34,437 bases of DNA from an uncultured Alistipes sp. (lineage in GTDB: Bacteria; Bacteroidota; Bacteroidia; Bacteroidales; UBA932), in the NCBI GenBank assembly GCA_900544195.1, contig UQUJ01000031.1, forward strand, positions 1-34,437, in the 5' to 3' direction. Positions 7,714 through 15,706 of the stretch are shown piece by piece. The notes beneath the pieces are model-generated. The model was not told where the DNA came from, made no database searches, and worked only from the letters and a program-made list of their open reading frames with translations. The stretch's first letter is position 1, and each line of letters starts with the position of its first letter. The translations under genes and the position numbers were made by a program.

Positions 7714-8307
7714 CTATAAATTAATGTATTGTTGAATATAGTCAAGTATCTCTTCCTTTCCGGCTCCCGTCTCCGCGCTGGAGGCGAACATCGGCGGCAT
7801 CTCCTCCCAGTCCTCCGACAGGATCTCCTTATCCCGCTCGATCTGCGCCTTCAGTGCGTTCGGCCCGAGTTTGTCGCTTTTTGTGAATATTATCGCGAAC
7901 GGAATTCCGTTCTCTCCGAGGCCTGCCAGAAACTCCCTGTCAATCCTCGTGATATCGTGCCGCGAGTCGATCAGGACAAAGAGCGCGACCATCTCCTCGG
8001 ATCTCCCGATGTAGTCATTGATCATCCTGCGGAGTTCTTCGCGTCCTTTCTGCGAAATCTTGGCGAAGCCGTAGCCCGGAAGATCGACAAGGTACCAACT
8101 GTCATTGATGATGAAGTGGTTGATCAGTTGGGTCTTGCCCGGGGTGGCGGAGGTCTTGGCAAGCTTGCGGTTGCCGCACAACATGTTGATCAGGGATGAC
8201 TTGCCGACATTGGAGCGTCCGATGAACGCAAACTCCGGCAGTCTGCGGGACGGCTTTTGGCTGACTCTGGTGCAGCTGCCTGCGAATTTTGCTTCAGTGA
8301 TGGTCAT
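7714..8307 (-). CDS. engB: Ribosome biogenesis GTPase EngB (YsxC/YihA)
   Basis: This 197-residue GTPase has a single G domain: GRSNVGKSSLIN (G1), a switch region with TPGKTQLINHF (G2), DLPGYGFAK (G3), FTKSDK (G4) and SSAETG (G5). It acts in late 50S subunit assembly. It is the first gene of the minus-strand operon running to rluD and diverges from xseA across a 76-base promoter region. The length is normal. Confidence 0.97.
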   Translation of the reverse strand: MTITEAKFAGSCTRVSQKPSRRLPEFAFIGRSNVGKSSLINMLCGNRKLAKTSATPGKTQLINHFIINDSWYLVDLPGYGFAKISQKGREELRRMINDYIGRSEEMVALFVLIDSRHDITRIDREFLAGLGENGIPFAIIFTKSDKLGPNALKAQIERDKEILSEDWEEMPPMFASSAETGAGKEEILDYIQQYINL

Positions 8308-8335
8308 CTTTCTTTCTGCCTAAGCGATTCTTTTA

Positions 8336-8343
8336 CAAAGATA
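8336..8343 (-). promoter_or_regulatory. -7 promoter element of the engB operon
   Basis: The minus strand reads TATCTTTG, a perfect TAnnTTTG match, 29 bases upstream of the engB start. No clear -33 element is visible. Confidence 0.6.
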
Positions 8344-8355
8344 GTGGATTTTTGT

Positions 8356-8363
8356 TAATTTTG
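8356..8363 (+). promoter_or_regulatory. -7 promoter element of xseA
   Basis: TAATTTTG matches TAnnTTTG and lies 20 bases upstream of the xseA ATG. It faces away from the engB -7 element with 12 bases between them, the same arrangement as at 417-444. Confidence 0.5.
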
Positions 8364-8383
8364 TAAGAGATAGAACTGTTATT

Positions 8384-9817
8384 ATGGAAAAGAAGTACAT
8401 AGACCTCTTCACCCTTCAGGCTCGTCTGAAATCGGTTGTGGAGGGCTTGTTCCCGCAGAGACTTTGGGTCAAGGCCGAAATCAGCAGCCTGAGCCGCAAG
8501 CAGAATGGCCACTGCTACCTCGAACTGTCCCAGAGCGAGGGTGGGGGAGTGGTGGCGAAGACCCGCGCGACAATCTGGGCGTTCCGCTGGAACATGATCG
8601 ACCAGCGGTTCAGAAGCGTGACCGGCTCCTCTCTGGAGGCCGGGATGGAGATCCTTGCCAGTGTGCAGGTCAGCTATCATCCTCTGTACGGCTTTTCATT
8701 GAATATAGAGGACATCGATCCGGAGTTCACCCTTGGTGCGAACGAACGCCGCAGGCAGGAGACGATCGAGCGGCTCATGAAAGAAGGCTTGCTCGACCTG
8801 CAGAAGCGTCTGCGGCTGCCCGCGCTGCCATATTCATTGGCGGTGATTTCCGCTCCGGGTGCGGCGGGCTTTGGCGACTTCCGCCACCATCTGATTGACA
8901 ATGAATATGGTTTCGTCTTCAACGTGCGGTTGTTCGAGGCTTTGATGCAGGGTGACGGAGCGCCGGCTTCGATAATGGCGGCATTTGCTGAGATTCTCTC
9001 CTCACCGGTCCGTTACGACGCCGTGCTGATCATGCGCGGGGGCGGTTCTGACCTGGATCTGGGATGTTTTGATGACTATGATTTGGCGGTGACCATCGCC
9101 CGTTGCCCGGTCCCGGTCTTCACGGCGATCGGCCACGACAAGGATCACCATGTCGCCGACATGGTGGCGAACACCTCGGTCAAGACCCCGACCGCTCTGG
9201 CAGACCTGCTTTTGGATTGCTATATCGCTGAGGACCAGCGTTTGGGAACGTTGGAATCCCGGCTGATGATGTCATTCAACAACCGTTTGTCGGCTATGTC
9301 CTCCCGCATTGATCTGCTGGAAGCCCGTGTCCGCCGTCAGGCTGATGCCCGTGTGGCGGATGCGATGCATAAGGTGGAGATTCTGGGCGCGGCTTTGACT
9401 AAGGCTGTCCAGAACAGGTTGGTCAGTCAGGAACATCGGCTGGACAGATTGTCAGACAGAATCCTGCACGGTGCCGATAGAAGCATCTACAAGGCCGCGT
9501 CCTCTTTGGATCGTATTGAGCAGAGGTTGAGGAGCCGTGTGGGTGTCGTGCTTTCCGGTGCCTTGTCCCATTTGATGATGGTCGAGACCAAGATCGCCGC
9601 CAACGACCCTCGCAACATTCTCCGCAAGGGCTTCGTTCTGGCTTTGGACAGGGATGGTGTCAAGATGGATTCCGCCACCAAGACCCGTGTCGGTGACCGT
9701 GTGCGTATGATGTTTGCCGACGGAACCGTCAAGTGCGGTGTCGTGGAGGTCGATCTTAAAAGCAATGTGCCGGGAAAGGAGGGCGATGCCCTTCCGGCGA
9801 TGAGTGAAATAAGTTAG
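8384..9817 (+). CDS. xseA: Exodeoxyribonuclease VII large subunit
   Basis: This 477-residue catalytic subunit of ExoVII degrades single-stranded DNA in repair. It has an N-terminal OB-fold (about 1-100, with LWVKAEISSLSRKQNGHCYLELSQ), then the catalytic domain with AVISAPGAAGFGDF, DAVLIMRGGGSDLDLGCFDDYDLA and PVFTAIGHDKDHHVADMVANTSVKTPTALAD, followed by a long coiled-coil region and a C-terminal segment with DPRNILRKGFVL. All family blocks are present. xseB follows, separated by a REP-like repeat, so the pair is probably co-transcribed. Confidence 0.97.
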   Translation: MEKKYIDLFTLQARLKSVVEGLFPQRLWVKAEISSLSRKQNGHCYLELSQSEGGGVVAKTRATIWAFRWNMIDQRFRSVTGSSLEAGMEILASVQVSYHPLYGFSLNIEDIDPEFTLGANERRRQETIERLMKEGLLDLQKRLRLPALPYSLAVISAPGAAGFGDFRHHLIDNEYGFVFNVRLFEALMQGDGAPASIMAAFAEILSSPVRYDAVLIMRGGGSDLDLGCFDDYDLAVTIARCPVPVFTAIGHDKDHHVADMVANTSVKTPTALADLLLDCYIAEDQRLGTLESRLMMSFNNRLSAMSSRIDLLEARVRRQADARVADAMHKVEILGAALTKAVQNRLVSQEHRLDRLSDRILHGADRSIYKAASSLDRIEQRLRSRVGVVLSGALSHLMMVETKIAANDPRNILRKGFVLALDRDGVKMDSATKTRVGDRVRMMFADGTVKCGVVEVDLKSNVPGKEGDALPAMSEIS

Positions 9818-9827
9818 GAAGCAGACA

Positions 9828-9863
9828 GGTCCCTGAGCCTGTCGAAGGGCCGAAGTGACAGAG
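9828..9863. repeat. REP-like palindromic repeat, copy A
   Basis: Ten bases after the xseA stop is a short imperfect palindrome containing GAGCCTGTCGAAG, followed by CGAAGTGAC. The ends GGTCCCT and AAGGGCC pair imperfectly. It shares its core with copies at 10103-10127 and inside tilS (26199-26320). The core resembles the widespread GAGCYTGTCGAAG REP-type sequence known from other bacteria. No RAYT transposase gene is in the window. Confidence 0.65.
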
Positions 9864-9908
9864 CGTCTGAACCACAGCTTCTCAAGCAATCAATAAACAA
9901 CAACGAAT

Positions 9909-10097
9909 ATGTCAGAAAAGAAATTCGATTACACAAAGGCGGTCGCCGAACTGGACGAGATCGCCGCCAAGGTAGAGGATCCGGCCACCAGCCTGGATGA
10001 CATCGGCGCGCTTGTGAAGCGTTCCAAGGAACTCATCGAGTCCTGCCGGAAGTACCTCCGCACCGTCCGTGACTCCATCGAGGACGGCAAGGAATGA
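9909..10097 (+). CDS. xseB: Exodeoxyribonuclease VII small subunit
   Basis: This 62-residue protein matches XseB: FDYTKAVAELDEIAAKVEDPATSLDDIGALVKRSKELIESCRKYL, a short helical protein that binds the coiled-coil of XseA. The start ATG follows the sequence CGAAT, a context shared with several starts in this window. It is 91 bases downstream of xseA, a wide gap for this pair, because copy A of the REP-like repeat sits between them; copy B follows the stop. Confidence 0.93.
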   Translation: MSEKKFDYTKAVAELDEIAAKVEDPATSLDDIGALVKRSKELIESCRKYLRTVRDSIEDGKE

Positions 10098-10102
10098 CCT
10101 CC

Positions 10103-10127
10103 GGTCGCCGAGCATGCCGAAGTGACC
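10103..10127. repeat. REP-like palindromic repeat, copy B
   Basis: Five bases after the xseB stop, a 25-base imperfect palindrome begins GGTC and ends GACC, with the centre GAGCATGCCGAAGTGAC. It is nearly the reverse complement of 26200-26224 in tilS. Confidence 0.6.
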
Positions 10128-10553
10128 GATGTTCTCAAGAAAGAAAGCATGTAAGGGCAAACTTAAGGGCATTGTCCGCAAAGGAAGCCAATCATTTACA
10201 AACCACGGACACGATAAAACGCCACCAACGGTGTTCAAACCACTATCACTGTGGCTGACCCTCCCTCGGGATATGGGGGTCAGCCACACACTATGGTCTC
10301 CCGGCATTACCAGAGCCATTCTTGCGTGCCTGTGGTTTGCACAATATGATGTTCAGGGTGATTCTATGCGTTTTCGAGAATAATGGCTATATTCGTGAGT
10401 ATAAGAGGAATAGTTATCTTATGGGAAGGCCGGTATGGTCGGGCGGATTAAGTCTGGACCGATGAGGTCTGTCTGCTTTCAATGAGGAAAGCATAGATAG
10501 AAAAATGAAAACAGGCCCTCGTTGGGGCAGACTGCAGGAGACGTGTTGCTGTA
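10128..10553. other. Gene-free region with strong hairpins, possible structured RNA
   Basis: No convincing gene is present between xseB and the infB terminator. Structure 1: CAAACCAC (10236-10243) can pair with GTGGTTTG (10332-10339), and inside it an 11-bp perfect stem, GTGGCTGACCC (10251-10261) with GGGTCAGCCAC (10277-10287), holds an inner TCCC/GGGA hairpin. Structure 2: GCTTTC/GAAAGC (10475-10492) and GCCC/GGGC (10515-10528), enclosed by short complementary stretches TCTGTCTGC and GCAGAC. I do not recognise an RNA family; tRNA, tmRNA and RNase P RNA do not fit. A Rho-independent terminator for xseAB is possible at 10251-10287, but it has no U-run. Confidence 0.35.
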
Positions 10554-10585
10554 CTATAAAAGGCGGCCATCTGCAGATGGCCGCC
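10554..10585 (-). terminator. Terminator of rimP-nusA-infB
   Basis: A perfect 24-base palindrome (10562-10585, arm GGCGGCCATCTG) is followed on the minus strand by TTTTAT. It lies about 70 bases past the infB stop. The symmetric sequence would also form a hairpin in plus-strand transcripts, followed there by AAAATATT. Confidence 0.75.
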
Positions 10586-10652
10586 AAAATATTACTTGAG
10601 ACGCGTTGTCAACAGTCTTTTTTAAGGAACATGAAAGGTTACTAAGGGTTAC

Positions 10653-13589
10653 TTAGTCGAGCGTCTGCTTGATCTCGGTGATGACGAACGCTTCGATGTT
10701 GTCTCCGACCTTCAGGTCGTTGAACTTCTCGATGCCTATACCACACTCCATTCCGGCTGAAACCTCCTTCACATCGTCCTTGCCCCTCTTGAGTGAGGCG
10801 AGCTCTCCGGTATAGACCACGATGCCGTCACGTATAAGTCTGCACTGCGATGTCTTGGCAATCTTTCCGTCCCTGACAAGACATCCGGCGATCGTACCGA
10901 CCTTGGAGATCTTGAAGGTCTGCTTGACCTCCGCCGTACCGGTGATCTCCTCCTTCTTGATCGGCTCAAGCATACCTTCGATACCGTCCTTCACATCATT
11001 GATCGCGTCGTAGATGACGGAGTAAAGACGGATTTCAATGCCCTGCTCGTCAGCAAGTTTCCTTGCATCTGTGGAAGGACGTACCTGGAATCCGATGATC
11101 ACGGCATCGGAAGCCTCTGCCAGGATCACATCTGATTCGGAGATCGCTCCCACGGCCTTATGGATCACATTCACACGTACCTGCTCCGTGGAGAGCTTGA
11201 TGAGAGAGTCGGAGAGAGCCTCAACTGAACCGTCCACGTCACCCTTGACGATGACATTGAGTTCCTTGAAGTTGCCGATGGCGATCCTTCGTCCGATCTC
11301 CTCAAGGGTCATGTGCTTCTGGGTCTTGATGCCCTGGATTCGCAGGAGCTGCTCGCGCTTGTTGGCGATCGCCTTTGCTTCCTTCTCATCGCTCATGACA
11401 TTGAACTTGTCTCCGGCGCTCGGCGCTCCGTTAAGACCAAGGATGGAAACCGGGGTCGAAGGACCGGCTTCTTTAACTTTCTGTCCACGTTCGTTGAACA
11501 TGGCCTTCACGCGGCCGTAGTAACTGCCGCTCAGCACCATGTCTCCGGTCTTGAGGGTTCCGTCCTGCACGAGAACCGTGGCGAGGTAGCCGCGTCCCTT
11601 GTCCAAAGATGACTCGATGACCGCTCCGACACCGTTCTTGTTCGGATTGGCCTTGAGGTCGAGGAGGTCAGTCTCAAGAAGCACTTTTTCAAGAAGCTTG
11701 TCCACATTGAGGCCTTTCTTGGCGGAAATCTCCTGACACTGGTATTTGCCGCCCCATGCCTCCGTGAGTATGTTCATTTGTGCAAGTTGCTGGTAGATCC
11801 TTTCCGGCTGCGCTCCTGGTTTGTCGATCTTGTTGATGGCGAACACCATCGGTACATTGGCCGCCTGAGCGTGGTTGATGGCCTCGACCGTCTGCGGCAT
11901 CACGGCGTCATCCGCCGCGATGATGATGATCGCAAGGTCGGTCAGCTGTGCTCCACGTGCGCGCATGGCGGTGAACGCCTCGTGACCAGGGGTGTCCAAA
12001 AATGTGATTCTTCTGCCGTCAGGAAGCTTCACGTTGTAGGCGCCGATGTGCTGCGTGATGCCTCCCGCCTCACCGGCGATGACATTGGATTTACGAATAT
12101 AGTCGAGCAATGAGGTCTTACCGTGGTCAACGTGTCCCATCACCGTGATGATCGGCGGCCTTGGAACAAGGTCTTCCTCGCGGTCAGCCTGCTCGCTGCT
12201 ACCCTCGATCTCCTCGGTCAGGTCGGCTGTGACAAACTCTACCTTGTAGCCGAACTGCTCGGCGACAAGCACAAGGGTCTCCGCGTCAAGCCTCTGGTTG
12301 ATGGACACCATCATGCCGAGCTCCATGCAAGCCTTGATCACCTCGTTGACAGGAGTGTTGTTCATAAGGGTGGCGAGGTCGTTGGCGGTCACAAACTCGG
12401 TGACCTTGAGAACTTTCTTCTCGGCTATCTCCTGTGCCATCTCCTCCTGGGACTTGGCGGCCGCCTGTTCCCTCTTCTCCTTTCTGTACTTGGCTCCGAA
12501 GTTGTTCTTCTTGTTGTCGTTCATCCTGGCGTAGGTCTCCTTGACCTGCTTCTGGATTTCCTTCTGCATCGCCTCCTGCTCCTCCTCGGTCATGACCGGC
12601 TTGAAGCGATCCGCTCCGCGGTTGCGCTTCTTTCCGCCCTTGCCCTGCTCCTGTGCCTGCCTGGCGTTCTTGTTCTTGTCCTTGCGGGAACTGTTGTCCG
12701 CCTGCTTGCCTTCCTTGGCCACATCGACCTTCTGACTGCCCTTGGCGATTCTTTCCCTCTTCTTGTTGCCTTTCTTAGGCTCGAACTGGGACAAGTCTAT
12801 CTTTCCAAGAACCTTGAGCCCTGGAGTGGAGCTTTCGGTGGCAGGTTTCTCTTCATTTCTCTCCGGCTTGCCCTCTGGATGCTGCTGGTGTTTGGCCTTG
12901 GCCTGTTCCTCTTTCTGTCTGGCAGCCGCCGCAAGTTTCTTTTCGTGCTTGCTCATCGGCCTTTCACCGCCACGGCTGTCCTTTCCTGCAGCAGGGGTTG
13001 TCGGCTCAGGAACGGTTTCCTTGACAGTCTCGACTTTCTTGACCTCAGGCTGAGGCTCCGGTTTACTCTCGGTCACCTCCACTTTAGGTTTCTCCGCTGG
13101 AGTTTCCTCTACAGGTCGCTCAGCAGGTTCTGGCTTGACCTCGGGCTGAGGCTCAGGCTCTTTCACCGTCTCGGCCACAGGAGTCTCCACGACCGGTTCC
13201 GGTTGAGGCTCTGGCTTGATCTCCGGCTGTGGCTCAGGCACAACCGGCCGGATAGTCTCTGGTTCCGGCTTTGGCTCCACCGGAGTGAAGATGGTTGTCT
13301 TTATGACAGTCTCCCTGACTGGCTCGTACTCTTCCTCTTTGGCGCTTTCCTGCTGCTTCCTGGAGGTCTTCTCCAAAATCTCGTTGAGTTTGATGTCAAC
13401 TTTTTCCGAAGCCTGCTTGAGCTCCAGGTCCTTTCCGAACTGCTTTTCGATAGCAGGGAGATGTTCGTCTGAAATCTTGGCGTTCGGGTTGGCTTCGACC
13501 TCGACCCCCTTGCTGGACAGGAAGTCCACAAGGTTCTGAAGTCCGATGTTGTAAGTTCTTATTATTTTATTTAGTCTGATTTCTGCCAT
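10653..13589 (-). CDS. infB: Translation initiation factor IF-2
   Basis: IF-2 is the GTPase that places initiator tRNA on the 30S subunit. I start it at ATG 13589 (978 residues, MAEIRLNKIIRTYNIG), not at the in-frame TTG two codons upstream. It has an N-terminal IF2_N domain (about 1-50); a long low-complexity linker (about 90-350) first rich in Pro-Glu-Pro, then in Lys/Arg/Gln; a second IF2_N-like domain; a G domain with GHVDHGKTS (near 483), DTPGHE and NKID; and the C-terminal domains ending in VFVITEIKQ-like sequence. The PEP-rich linker is typical of Bacteroidota but noticeably repetitive. It is 47 bases downstream of nusA. Confidence 0.98.
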   Translation of the reverse strand: MAEIRLNKIIRTYNIGLQNLVDFLSSKGVEVEANPNAKISDEHLPAIEKQFGKDLELKQASEKVDIKLNEILEKTSRKQQESAKEEEYEPVRETVIKTTIFTPVEPKPEPETIRPVVPEPQPEIKPEPQPEPVVETPVAETVKEPEPQPEVKPEPAERPVEETPAEKPKVEVTESKPEPQPEVKKVETVKETVPEPTTPAAGKDSRGGERPMSKHEKKLAAAARQKEEQAKAKHQQHPEGKPERNEEKPATESSTPGLKVLGKIDLSQFEPKKGNKKRERIAKGSQKVDVAKEGKQADNSSRKDKNKNARQAQEQGKGGKKRNRGADRFKPVMTEEEQEAMQKEIQKQVKETYARMNDNKKNNFGAKYRKEKREQAAAKSQEEMAQEIAEKKVLKVTEFVTANDLATLMNNTPVNEVIKACMELGMMVSINQRLDAETLVLVAEQFGYKVEFVTADLTEEIEGSSEQADREEDLVPRPPIITVMGHVDHGKTSLLDYIRKSNVIAGEAGGITQHIGAYNVKLPDGRRITFLDTPGHEAFTAMRARGAQLTDLAIIIIAADDAVMPQTVEAINHAQAANVPMVFAINKIDKPGAQPERIYQQLAQMNILTEAWGGKYQCQEISAKKGLNVDKLLEKVLLETDLLDLKANPNKNGVGAVIESSLDKGRGYLATVLVQDGTLKTGDMVLSGSYYGRVKAMFNERGQKVKEAGPSTPVSILGLNGAPSAGDKFNVMSDEKEAKAIANKREQLLRIQGIKTQKHMTLEEIGRRIAIGNFKELNVIVKGDVDGSVEALSDSLIKLSTEQVRVNVIHKAVGAISESDVILAEASDAVIIGFQVRPSTDARKLADEQGIEIRLYSVIYDAINDVKDGIEGMLEPIKKEEITGTAEVKQTFKISKVGTIAGCLVRDGKIAKTSQCRLIRDGIVVYTGELASLKRGKDDVKEVSAGMECGIGIEKFNDLKVGDNIEAFVITEIKQTLD

Positions 13590-13636
13590 ATTCAACCCCT
13601 TTAAATTAATAATTGTCCGCTGTCCGCCTTGGACGG

Positions 13637-14902
13637 TTACTCTTCAAATTCAGCCCTTAGGATCTTGAACACCTCAGCCACGGTCTCGTCCTCAAGGTCG
13701 GCCCTCTTGGCGATGTCCTCAGGTGTGAACGCGAGCACACTCTTGGCCGTGTCGCATCCGATGGCCTCAAGGCGGTCGATTACCCACTGGTCGATCTCGT
13801 TGCTGAATTCGCTGAGGAGAACGTCCTCCTCTTCCTGAGCCTCGTCCTTAGGAAGCTCTCTCCAGACCTCGATCTCTCTTCCGACAAGCATGCCTGCCAG
13901 CTTGATGTTGCAGCCGCCGCGGCCGATACCCTTCTTGACCTCGTCAGGCTGCATGTAAACCTTGATCTTGTCCTCGTCCGAGTTGCCGAGGTCGATGGAT
14001 GAGACCCTTGCCGGGTTGAGGGCTCTCTGGATGAGAAGCTGAGTGTTGTTCGTCCACTGGAGCACATCGATGTTCTCGTTGCGGAGCTCACGCACGATGC
14101 CGATGATCCTGGATCCCTTCACACCGATGCACGCTCCGATCGGGTCGATCCTCTCGTCGTAGGACTCAACCGCCACCTTGGCACGCTCGCCAGGGACACG
14201 GACAACCTTCTTGATGGTGATGAGGCCATCGAATATCTCCGGAACCTCATGCTCGAAGAGTTTCTCAAGGAACTCGTTGGATGTTCTGGAAAGGGTGATG
14301 TAAGGGGTGGTGTTGTTCTTCATCTCCACGCTCTTGATGATGGCGCGGAGGGTGTCTCCCTTCTTGAACCTCTCTCCCGGAATCTGCTCGGCCTTAGGCA
14401 GATGCAGCTCGTTGTTGTCGTCGTCAAGGATGATCACCTCCTTTGACCATGTCTGGTAGATCTCACCGGTGAAGATCTCGCCGACCTTGTCGGAATATGC
14501 CTTGAAGACATTGGCCTTGTCGATGTCCATGATACGACCCTGGAGGTTCTGCCTGATGTTGAGGATTCCCCTTCGCCCGAATGACGCGAGGGACAGCTTC
14601 TTGGTGTAAACATCTCCGACCTCGTAGTCATCATCTCCTGTCTCGGCCTTGATCTGGTCGAGAGTGATCTGCGTGTTAGGGTTCTCGACCTCCTCGACGA
14701 TGTCAAAGTTCTGGTAGATCTCGCAGTCTCCCTTGTCGACGTTGATGATGACATCGAAGTTGTCGGCCGAACCGTAGGTCTTCGCGATCTGGGTGAGGAA
14801 CACGTCCTTGAGCACACCCATCATCACTGGTCTGTCGATGTTCTTCTCTTCCTTGAAGTCCTTAAAGGCGTCAATCAGAGTGATTTCTTCTTTCTTTTCC
14901 AT
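13637..14902 (-). CDS. nusA: Transcription termination/antitermination factor NusA
   Basis: This 421-residue protein has the NusA layout: an N-terminal RNA polymerase-binding domain (1 to about 130), an S1 domain (about 135-205, GEIFTGEIYQ), then KH domains with ERIDPIGACIGVKGSRIIGIVREL and GIGRGGCNIKLAGMLVGREIEV. The C-terminal 70 residues are acidic, with a helix-hairpin-helix-like stretch (RLEAIGCDTAKSVLAFTPEDIA). It modulates pausing, termination and antitermination. It is 18 bases downstream of rimP, in the conserved rimP-nusA-infB order. Confidence 0.98.
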   Translation of the reverse strand: MEKKEEITLIDAFKDFKEEKNIDRPVMMGVLKDVFLTQIAKTYGSADNFDVIINVDKGDCEIYQNFDIVEEVENPNTQITLDQIKAETGDDDYEVGDVYTKKLSLASFGRRGILNIRQNLQGRIMDIDKANVFKAYSDKVGEIFTGEIYQTWSKEVIILDDDNNELHLPKAEQIPGERFKKGDTLRAIIKSVEMKNNTTPYITLSRTSNEFLEKLFEHEVPEIFDGLITIKKVVRVPGERAKVAVESYDERIDPIGACIGVKGSRIIGIVRELRNENIDVLQWTNNTQLLIQRALNPARVSSIDLGNSDEDKIKVYMQPDEVKKGIGRGGCNIKLAGMLVGREIEVWRELPKDEAQEEEDVLLSEFSNEIDQWVIDRLEAIGCDTAKSVLAFTPEDIAKRADLEDETVAEVFKILRAEFEE

Positions 14903-14920
14903 GTTTATGTCCTTAATATC

Positions 14921-15391
14921 TTATTTCCTGAAAACAATGTGCGGCGTGACGGAATTGATCTCCTCGAATCCGAAGCGGTCCTCATGCTCCACGATCTCCT
15001 TTTTCTTCCTGCCTTCAACAGCCTCTTTCTGTGAATATCTCAGGCATATTCCATCCTCGTCGGCTCCCGTGAGGACTCCGATGATCTTCTTCCCGCCTTT
15101 AAGTCTTGCCTCCACAGCCGAGCCTATGGCCTTCCCGTATTGCTTGAGAACCTTGAACGGCTGGTCGAGTCCGGCCGAGGTGACGGTCAGGGAATAGTCC
15201 TCCGCGTCCTTGTCGAAAGCCGTCAGAAAAGCGTCGTTCACGCTGACGCAATCCTCAAGGTCCATGTCGCCGACCTCTTTCTCGATGGTGAGCACGATGT
15301 CGTTGTCATTGCTGACCGTAACATCTACAATGAAGCACCCGCGGGCTTTCACGGCCTCTTCGATGCCGGAGATTATCTGTTCTTTCCGCAT
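14921..15391 (-). CDS. rimP: Ribosome maturation factor RimP
   Basis: This 156-residue protein needed for 30S maturation has the two-domain RimP form: an N-terminal domain with VDVTVSNDNDIVLTIEKEVGDMDLEDCVSVNDAF and DYSLTVTSAGLDQPF, then an Sm-like C-terminal domain. The ATG is preceded by an A/T-rich leader without an SD. As first gene of the rimP-nusA-infB operon it follows a leader holding a terminator-like hairpin. Confidence 0.95.
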   Translation of the reverse strand: MRKEQIISGIEEAVKARGCFIVDVTVSNDNDIVLTIEKEVGDMDLEDCVSVNDAFLTAFDKDAEDYSLTVTSAGLDQPFKVLKQYGKAIGSAVEARLKGGKKIIGVLTGADEDGICLRYSQKEAVEGRKKKEIVEHEDRFGFEEINSVTPHIVFRK

Positions 15392-15407
15392 AAAATCCTG
15401 GTTTTAC

Positions 15408-15443
15408 AAAACAAAAGATAGGAGACGCTTTCGTCCTCCTATC
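15408..15443 (-). promoter_or_regulatory. Terminator-like hairpin in the rimP leader
   Basis: On the minus strand, arms GATAGGAG-GACG and CGTC-TCCTATC (15443-15417) form an 11-bp stem with one bulge and an AAAG loop, followed by TTTTGTTTTG. This is the form of an intrinsic terminator. It lies between the promoter and the rimP start, beginning within about 10 bases of the expected transcription start. It could attenuate the operon or protect the 5' end of the mRNA. Confidence 0.6.
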
Positions 15444-15456
15444 TCTCACAACGATG

Positions 15457-15464
15457 CAAAGATA
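15457..15464 (-). promoter_or_regulatory. -7 promoter element of rimP-nusA-infB
   Basis: The minus strand reads TATCTTTG, a perfect TAnnTTTG match. Transcription should start near 15450, giving a leader of about 60 bases. Confidence 0.6.
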
Positions 15465-15706
15465 AGAATATTTTAGTGAATATGAAAATAAATTGCTTTC
15501 TTTGCAGACCATTTAGTAAGCGTTAAAAAAATAAGTTGAACTAAATTTGTGTCAGATTTATGAGGATGGATTTCTTTTTGAAGAAGGAGTGTGCCGGTGG
15601 CGCATGACTGATGATAAAGGAAATATAGAGCATAAAGACATACAAAATGTTCAAGTTATTTTTTAATGATCACTTAGAAATTGTAGATTAAAATTGCCAG
15701 TATAAG
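15465..15706. promoter_or_regulatory. rimP-lpxD intergenic region with a candidate lpxD promoter
   Basis: TAAATTTG at 15542-15549 matches the plus-strand -7 consensus and would give an lpxD leader of about 150 bases. The -33 position has no good match. A 15-codon ORF begins at 15559, but nothing supports it as a gene. The region is AT-rich and otherwise unremarkable. Confidence 0.4.

Noticed and set aside
5094..8307. Interpreting engB-prs-der-rluD as a special system
   Set aside because: These are ordinary ribosome-assembly and nucleotide genes in a tight housekeeping operon; grouping is notable but not novel.
10400..10545. RNase P RNA or 6S RNA because of the GAGGAAAG stretch
   Set aside because: The rest of the RNase P core is missing and the length is too short; 6S could not be supported from the visible pairing.
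12123..13472. Long plus-strand ORF (449 codons) antisense to infB
   Set aside because: It mirrors the repetitive PEP/Lys-rich region of IF-2; the product is Leu/Arg low complexity with no domain, and IF-2 itself is unmistakable.
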